DNA of 64,000 nucleotides from Calliopum simillimum (lineage: Eukaryota; Arthropoda; Insecta; Diptera; Lauxaniidae), in assembly GCA_951812925.1 (NCBI GenBank), contig OX638372.1:44204245-44268244 (forward strand), written 5' to 3'. Of the stretch, positions 58,493 through 64,000 are shown piece after piece. Position 1 is the first letter of the stretch; every line of letters starts with the position of its first letter. The notes beneath the pieces are model-generated. The model saw only the letters and a list, made by a program, of their open reading frames with translations. It did not search any database and was not told the origin of the DNA. The position numbers and the translations under genes were made by a program.

Positions 58493-58748
58493 AGCATCAC
58501 ATCATTTGGTATGTAACAGTTCATGAAACGATCCATAATTCTCTTTCAGTCTAATGAATTGGCCCTCTCACTCCCTTGAACAAACACCATCGAAACCTCC
58601 TTTCTTTACAGAGATGGCTTTGCAATAATAATACTTTGGATCAGTGTTGCCAACTTTTAAAATTGAAAACGCACCAAATCCGGCAAAAAAACGCGTTTTT
58701 TCCCAAAAAAAGCACTAAATTCTAATTTGCAAAAAAATTTAAAATAAT

Positions 58749-59133
58749 AGCCGTGTTTTTTTTGACGCGTATATACAATTGTGGATACCTTCAAATTGCG
58801 ATAACTTATGAACGGTGAGTCGTACGATAAAAAGTCCAAGGATCTTTTTCAAGGAGAACCACATGCTCTACAAATAATTTTAATCTTTTGTAAAAAAAAA
58901 ATAATTATTTAGGAGTTATTTAAAAAAAAGTGATTTTTTGCCATTTATCGGCACTAACCAGTTTTTATAAAATACCTCCTTAAAAATAAATTTTTTTAAA
59001 TATAAAATGAAAGAGAACGTGATTCTCCATAAAAAAGTTTCTTAGAGTTCTATTGTGTGACTTATTGTTCATGAGTTATCGCAATTTGAAGGTATCCACA
59101 ATTGTATATACGCGTCAAAAAAAACACGGCTAA
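58749..59133. mobile_element. MITE with 57-bp inverted ends
   Basis: AGCCGTGTTTTTTTTGACGC and the following GTATATACAATTGTGGATAC…GCGATAAC at 58749-58805 recur exactly inverted at 59077-59133. The core carries a GTACGATAAAAAGTCCAAGG segment typical of a family also present at 4.0 and 35 kb. Confidence 0.88.
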
Positions 59134-59242
59134 TGAAAAAGTTTCGTACGTGTACAGACAAGTTTAGTAATTTTTAATAAAAACATTTTAATTATGAATC
59201 AATTCTTTTATAAAAAGACTTTTCAATAAATAATTTTTAGGG

Positions 59243-60147
59243 TAAGGGAGGGAAATATGGACCACCAATTTTTCTTTTTTAAATAAAACAAAAAAAAAAA
59301 ATAAAAAATAAAACAAAACAATTAAATTTATGTCATTCGTTAAAGGAAACAATTCACCTTTCTTTTGATTCACTTTTAGATAAATATCTCATCAGGATAA
59401 AGAAAAAAGTTAAAAAACTGAAAATATTCAATATGAAGATAAAAAAAATTGTAGTGCTATGTGGACTATATAGTCCATATTGGCCCACATGTTTATTTGG
59501 TACAGAAGTTGCATATAAAAATATCACTTCCATATCCGACACATTTTTCATGACTCCAAGAACGTCAGATTACACATTCAAACCAAAATTCGCCAGGGTG
59601 ATCGTCTAAGTAAAAGGTTTTACATTATATACATTTTTCATCTTCTATTCATTTGTAGTTTACAAATTACAAATAATGAAAATCAGACTCATCTTGAAAA
59701 CTGCCACTAGATTCTCCATTTAAAGTAGATGATAAATACATTTGTTTTTTGAGGCTTTTTCTTTGGTGGTCCATATTATCCGCACCACGTGTTGGTGAAA
59801 TAAATGGTGATTTATCAAAAACTCTTGTGGTCAATGAAAATATTTGTGCTGATAAATTATAAATGGTATTCACTGACTTTATATAGTTCACCATTTATTT
59901 AAAAACACCATGTCTTTAAAGTGAAATAATGAAATTTACTCACTGGAAAAAAAATGATCACCAAACTTTTTTTTAGAAAAAAGAACTTAACAGAATCATG
60001 CGACTTCACCGAACGCTAAAATCGCACTGACATAAGCTTTAGGTATTGGCGTAACGTTTAAATATGAATAACGGTAAATCCTATGTATGCAATGGAAAAT
60101 ATCCATGTGGTTCAGATTACCCACGTAGTCCATATTTCCCTCCCTTA
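59243..60147. mobile_element. TIR element of unknown class
   Basis: AAGGGAGGGAAATATGGAC at 59243 is inverted at 60147. Further GTGGACTATATAGTCCA-type palindromes lie at 59460-59480, and GGTCCATATT(A/T) at 59766. Minus-strand frames (59894-59667 and 59551-59354) read like fragments of a protein (…FISPTRGADNMDHQRKSLKK…) but no family is recognised. Confidence 0.6.
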
Positions 60148-60211
60148 TTATAAGTGTATATGTGTAGTTTAATATCAAAACTGCCTAAGTCCCTCAATGA
60201 AATTTATTCTA

Positions 60212-61498
60212 TTGGGTGTACAACTTAAAAACCGGAATTTGACGGTGGATGTCCGTACTAACAAATATCGTGAAAGCTCGAACTTTATATATATGTCATT
60301 TTGAAAGTACATTTGACAGCTGTCAAAATCAGTCAACAAAACAATTTTATCTTGTGTGCATCATTATTATTTTTCACGATGAATAACTTCGAAAATTCGA
60401 GAAAAAGACAGCATTTGCGGGAGGTTCTGTTGGGTCATTTTTTTGCAAAGAAAACTGCTGCGGAAAGTCATAGTTTGCTTGTAGAAGTTTATGGCGACGA
60501 TGCTTTAGGAAAAACACAGTGTTTTGAATGGTTTAAACGCTTCAAAAGTGCCGATTTTGACATCAAAGACAAAGAACGCCCAAGACAGCCAAAAAAGTAT
60601 GAAGACGAAGAATTAGAGAAGCTACTCGATGAGGATTCGTGTCAAACACAAGACGAGCTTGCCAAATCGTTGGGAATGACTCAGCAAGCCATTTCGAAAC
60701 GTTTGAAAGCCGCCGGATACATTCAGAAGCAAGGTAATTGGGTCCCCTATGAGTTGAAGCCGAGAGACGTTGAACGGCGCTTCTGTATGTCTGAAATGCT
60801 GCTTGAGCGCCATAAAAACAAATCATTTTTGCATCGGATTGTGACTGGGGATAAAAAATGGATCCATTATGACAATCCCAAGCGCAAAAAGTCATACGTG
60901 AAACCCGGCCAACCAGCCAAATCAACCTCGAAGCCAAATATCCATGGCGCCAAGGTTATGCTGTGTATTTGGTGGGATCAGAAGGGGCCGTTATATTATG
61001 AGTTGTTGAAATCGGGCCAGACAATCACAGGTGACCTGTACCGAACACAATTAATACGTTTGAAGCGTGCCATCATCGAAAAACGCCCGGAAAATGTGAC
61101 CAGACACGAAGCAATAATTTTTCATCATGACAACGCTCGGCCGCATGTTGCAAGACCCGTGAAAAACTATTTGAAAAATAGTGGGTGGGAAGTTTTGGCT
61201 CACCCGCCTTATAGTCCGGACCTTGCTCCGTCTGACTTTCATTTATTTCGCTCGATGCAAAACGCCCTCACCGAAATACGCTTCACATCAGAGCAAGGCA
61301 TCCGAAATTGGATAGATTCATTTTTGGCCGCCAAGCCGGCGCAATTTTTTTGGGATGGAATTCATAAATTGCCTGAAAGATGGGGAAATGTTGTAGCTTC
61401 CAATGGACAATACTTTGAATAAAATATATTGTAACATTTTTCCACAATAAAGCATCAAATTTCGCTAAAAAATTCCAGTTTTTAAGTTGTACACCCAA
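60212..61498 (+). mobile_element. mariner element, structurally intact
   Basis: TIRs of about 30 bases, TTGGGTGTACAACTTAAAAA and its inverse with one or two changes, are flanked by TA (60210-60211 and 61499-61500). The element is 1287 bases with a full transposase gene, so it is complete by structure. Confidence 0.93.
60379..61422 (+). CDS. mariner transposase, full length
   Basis: A 347-residue uninterrupted frame from ATG 60379 (the family start MNNFENSRKR; the frame is open upstream but that part is outside the family length). N-terminal double HTH (residues about 10-115, with CFEWFKRFKS near 48 and QDELAKSLGMTQQAISKRLK at 91-110), linker WVPYEL (121-126) followed by catalytic VTGDKKW (D158), HHDNARPH (D251) and YSPDLAPSDFHLF (D286), giving the DD34D triad with exactly 34 residues between the last two. 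It acts in the nucleus by cutting and pasting the element at TA sites. All catalytic residues and both ends are present, so it may still be active or only recently silenced. The short 5' UTR lies within the element. Confidence 0.95.
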   Translation: MNNFENSRKRQHLREVLLGHFFAKKTAAESHSLLVEVYGDDALGKTQCFEWFKRFKSADFDIKDKERPRQPKKYEDEELEKLLDEDSCQTQDELAKSLGMTQQAISKRLKAAGYIQKQGNWVPYELKPRDVERRFCMSEMLLERHKNKSFLHRIVTGDKKWIHYDNPKRKKSYVKPGQPAKSTSKPNIHGAKVMLCIWWDQKGPLYYELLKSGQTITGDLYRTQLIRLKRAIIEKRPENVTRHEAIIFHHDNARPHVARPVKNYLKNSGWEVLAHPPYSPDLAPSDFHLFRSMQNALTEIRFTSEQGIRNWIDSFLAAKPAQFFWDGIHKLPERWGNVVASNGQYFE

Positions 61499-62070
61499 TA
61501 TTTTGCCTAAAAATATGAGAGGGACTTATTCAGTTTTGATATTTAACGACACATATAATATATATACATTAAATTAAGATCAACATTAATCTGTTAAATT
61601 ATTTTCACTACTTTCGGGTTCCTCCTAGCCGAAGGTTTCTATGTAATATTCTGATTTCTAGTATGCTTGCAGACTATTCACTTTTAACAGTGTTTCATCT
61701 GGTAATTCATAAGTGTCGCAGCAACAACTATTCCATTTTAATCCATATTTAATATGGAGTAAAGAGTTTACAGAATTAAATGAAAGTTTGTTTCTTATTT
61801 TTGATTTGAACGCAGCCATCGAACTAAATACTCTTTCTTTTTCATTGATCTATAAGGACGTAGCACTATTTTCTAATTCCAAATTCAAAGCCTGTTCACA
61901 TCAGCATTTTATGAACTTTATTCAACGAGCAAAACAAAGTCTTCAAGAAGAAAGAAAAAAGCACTAAAAATGATAAAGCACTAGGCCAAAAATTGTACGG
62001 GTGGTAATAATCGCAAAAAAGCACTAGATCTAGTGCGAAAAGCACTAAGTTGGTAACACTGCTTTGGATT

Positions 62071-64000
62071 CAATCCTTTTTCTTTTGGTCTGAGTATTTG
62101 TGTTATCCCAACCGAATCTTTCAATATTATACTTGGATTCGTAGCACTTAGGGTTTTAAAAGTAGCATGCATAATATTAACAGAGTTCTTTCGAAATCTT
62201 ATTTCAAATGTATTAATAAAAATGTTGGGTGCACCACTCAGAAGTCGTTTTATCCGTGAATAAACCGAGCGATCATCGAAGAAACAATATCTCTAATAAT
62301 CCGAAGATAACAGGAGAAAAAGTTCAAAACCTCACGCTACAGATAAAACGATGTAACTCCTCATCGCGGGTGCAGATTCTTTCATTTTGCAATGAAAGTA
62401 AGCGAAGACTGACTACAGAAATGATCCTGTGAAGTATAGTCTTAACTTTAACATGCCAAACAACCACCATTTAACTTCTTTATTCTATAAACACAGTGTG
62501 AACTGTGTAGAAAATGTAAAAGACAAAATAAAATTTTATAATACCCACTCATACATACGATGACTAAGTAGACATACTTAAATAAAACAGCTGTTGTTGT
62601 TTTGTTAAAAAATAATAACAACAACAAAAACATAGCAGCTGTATATTCAGCGCTAACTATAATCGCACTAACGACAGCAACAACAAGTACACGTGGTCGG
62701 TCAACAAGTAAATTTTGTGTATTCGTTCATGTTATTGCTATGTAGCAACTAGTGTGGTCTGTTATTTGCTGTATAACAGCAGCATTTCCAATTTGTTTAA
62801 TGTTAACTTACAGAATTGAAAACTTTGAAATTAGCCAACGCGTTGTATTTAACAGTGGAATACAAAATCTGTTGCTAACTTAAATTTTTTTTAAAAGTGG
62901 AGTACATCACCTTTGAAGCTATACAACACATAAAGTAACTTCTACCTTGGTGTAGTAATTACGGGAAAAACTAAAAGGTTGAAGTAGTAAAAACATTGGT
63001 ATAATATACAAAATATTTTCAATTTATGAAGGACATCAGCCTGGGCCTTGATGCCAAAATAGATTTCATTAATTAGTAGTTGATTTTCAGTTAAATGAAA
63101 ATTGAGTATGTTTATCGGCGTTGAATTTAGCACTGAATTTTTAATCTTACGTGGGAAAAATATGCATTCTGTGCTCTTCAGATTGATTTTTAACGTTTAC
63201 ATCATTGATTACACTGTTCAAGTTTGCTGAGAATTTTTTTTTGGTCTGACGGGAAATAGGTGGTTATTCTTACCTATTTCGGGTACGCGGAATTCAGTGG
63301 TGTTAACCGTTTTGCTAGATTCGTTCATCGCCCCATACAAAAAGTTCAAATGAAAATTGAATCTAGTGTGTTTTTTTTTAAGAATCTCTTAACTTCTGAT
63401 AAATCAATGATTTTTCATCAAAAATACATACAGTGAGTGAGAAGCAAAACTCTCAACATGTTTGCTACTTTTGACTTAGTACTGCTATAGCATCCGTTCT
63501 GATTACATGACCAACAAGAAATACGAACCAAACGGAAGCCTAACCTTTCCTCTATTCAAATATGTGAACAATTTTACCGAACTTCACACCATAAAAAAAT
63601 AATGAACAAAAAACCATTTCGAAAACATGTTGACAGTTTTGCACCACTTTAAGTGATGTGCGTACAAACCTGGGACGTGAATTTTTCCAAGTTTAAAAAA
63701 ACGATTCCAATAGACTCTGTTGTGCTGATTCTAAAACTGGGCACAGAATCCCTCTACCGCGTCAGAATTTCGAGGTATCCTAAACTTAATGTGCAAAAAA
63801 CGACGTTTTTGCTGTTTTTCAAATTAAGTTCAAGGTCACAAGGATTTAATCTGCTCTATTCCGTAAAATAGACTTGAACATCTTGCTTTTGCCCTTTCCA
63901 AAAAAGTGGTGAATGGTCATCTATGATTTTTCTTTGCAAAGTTATGCCCACTCTAAGATGACATCATAAGATCTTATAAAACGGATAGAGCGGCAGGGTT
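62071..64000. other. Intergenic stretch to window edge
   Basis: The first 100 bases are Tc1 relic (minus). After that no gene or repeat is supported. CAACAACA-rich segments near 62600-62690 and an AAAAGTGGAGTA motif at 62895 resemble other local repeats. Short frames at 62229-62432 and 63653-63871 have no recognisable content. Confidence 0.4.

Larger units (their letters stand above)
60165..61550. mobile_element. Palindromic MITE split by the mariner
   Basis: TTAATATCAAAACTGCCTAA plus GTCCCTC (60170-60196) is inverted at 61523-61550 (GAGGGACTTATTCAGTTTTG then ATATTTAA), on either side of the mariner insertion. Confidence 0.6.
58642..62061. mobile_element. hAT element carrying nested insertions
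   Basis: The ends CAGTGTTGCCAACTT and (inverted) CAGTGTTACCAACTT are flanked by exact CTTTGGAT duplications at 58634-58641 and 62062-62069. GCACTA boxes are repeated near both ends. It contains a MITE (58749-59133), a TIR element (59243-60147) and a palindrome split by a mariner (60165-61550). A short frame 61713-61967 (…ELNESLFLIFDLNAAIELN…) may be transposase remnant, but no catalytic domain is seen. It shares its terminal bases with the hAT element at 35.9 kb. Confidence 0.85.
57905..62170 (-). pseudogene. Tc1-type transposase relic, split by a hAT element
   Basis: Minus-strand pieces of one Tc1/mariner-type transposase, in order: 62170-62063 (SDESKYNIERFGWDNTN), 58630-58495 (SHLCKE…, MDRFMNCYIPNDVMLAVL) and 58045-57905 ([20 protein letters not shown], then [16 protein letters not shown]). 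The SDES and DLNPIENL blocks are the family's second catalytic region and the DD34E end. It is interrupted by the hAT element 58642-62061 and by a MITE at 58080-58492, with extra stops. Removing the hAT and one target copy restores collinearity. Confidence 0.8.

Noticed and set aside
62229..62432. Plus-strand frame resembling the HTH part of a Tc1 transposase (NNPKITGEKVQNL)
   Set aside because: It is on the opposite strand to the adjacent Tc1 relic and the match is too short to support.

Overview
This is AT-rich, intron-bearing nuclear DNA of a higher fly. The evidence is a fly-type RpS2 with a TOP-like leader, short introns of 55-80 bases, mariner, hAT, Tc1, Helitron and piggyBac-like transposons, dipteran (GTCY)n mini-me sequence and poly-purine-poor intergenic DNA. 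A tephritid-like fruit fly is plausible, but that is inference. Most of the 64 kb is transposon debris, often nested several levels deep. Only a few genes can be supported.

Layout. 1-10.5 kb holds foldback and MITE repeats, one weak candidate first coding exon (minus, 5.7 kb) and a retrotransposon primer-site relic. 10.5-15.1 kb is a terminal-inverted-repeat element carrying a broken LINE. 16.6-17.2 kb is a three-exon TMEM256-family gene (minus). 17.6-28.1 kb is a composite block in which an inverted-repeat element was split by a LINE and by a TTAA-flanked piggyBac-like element; the latter holds another TIR element, which holds a Helitron, which holds a hairpin and a minisatellite. 28.16-29.43 kb is RpS2 with a C/D snoRNA in its intron. 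31.46-32.96 kb (minus) is a non-coding, six-exon snoRNA host gene with a C/D snoRNA in four introns and a fifth candidate in the first intron. 33-38 kb is MITEs, a hAT element and tRNA-like repeats. 38.29-43.04 kb is a nine-exon TBCK gene whose large intron is full of repeats. 43.2-48 kb is more repeats. 49.2 kb holds a possible terminal coding exon (minus). 50.5-51.9 kb is a dead mariner. 54.25-55.5 kb (minus) is a low-complexity acidic/Gly/Ser/Asn-rich 3' exon with an in-frame TGA in a leaky context. 57-62 kb is a Tc1 relic interrupted by a MITE and by a hAT element that itself contains an intact mariner.

How the genes relate. RpS2 and the snoRNA host gene both belong to the translation machinery: each carries intronic C/D snoRNAs, and three of these share an identical 19-nt guide-like stretch. 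TBCK (vesicle/mTOR-linked TBC protein) and the TMEM256 gene are unrelated housekeeping genes. No operon-like organisation is expected or seen. Exon boundaries were read from GT/AG signals and reading-frame continuity, not from transcripts.
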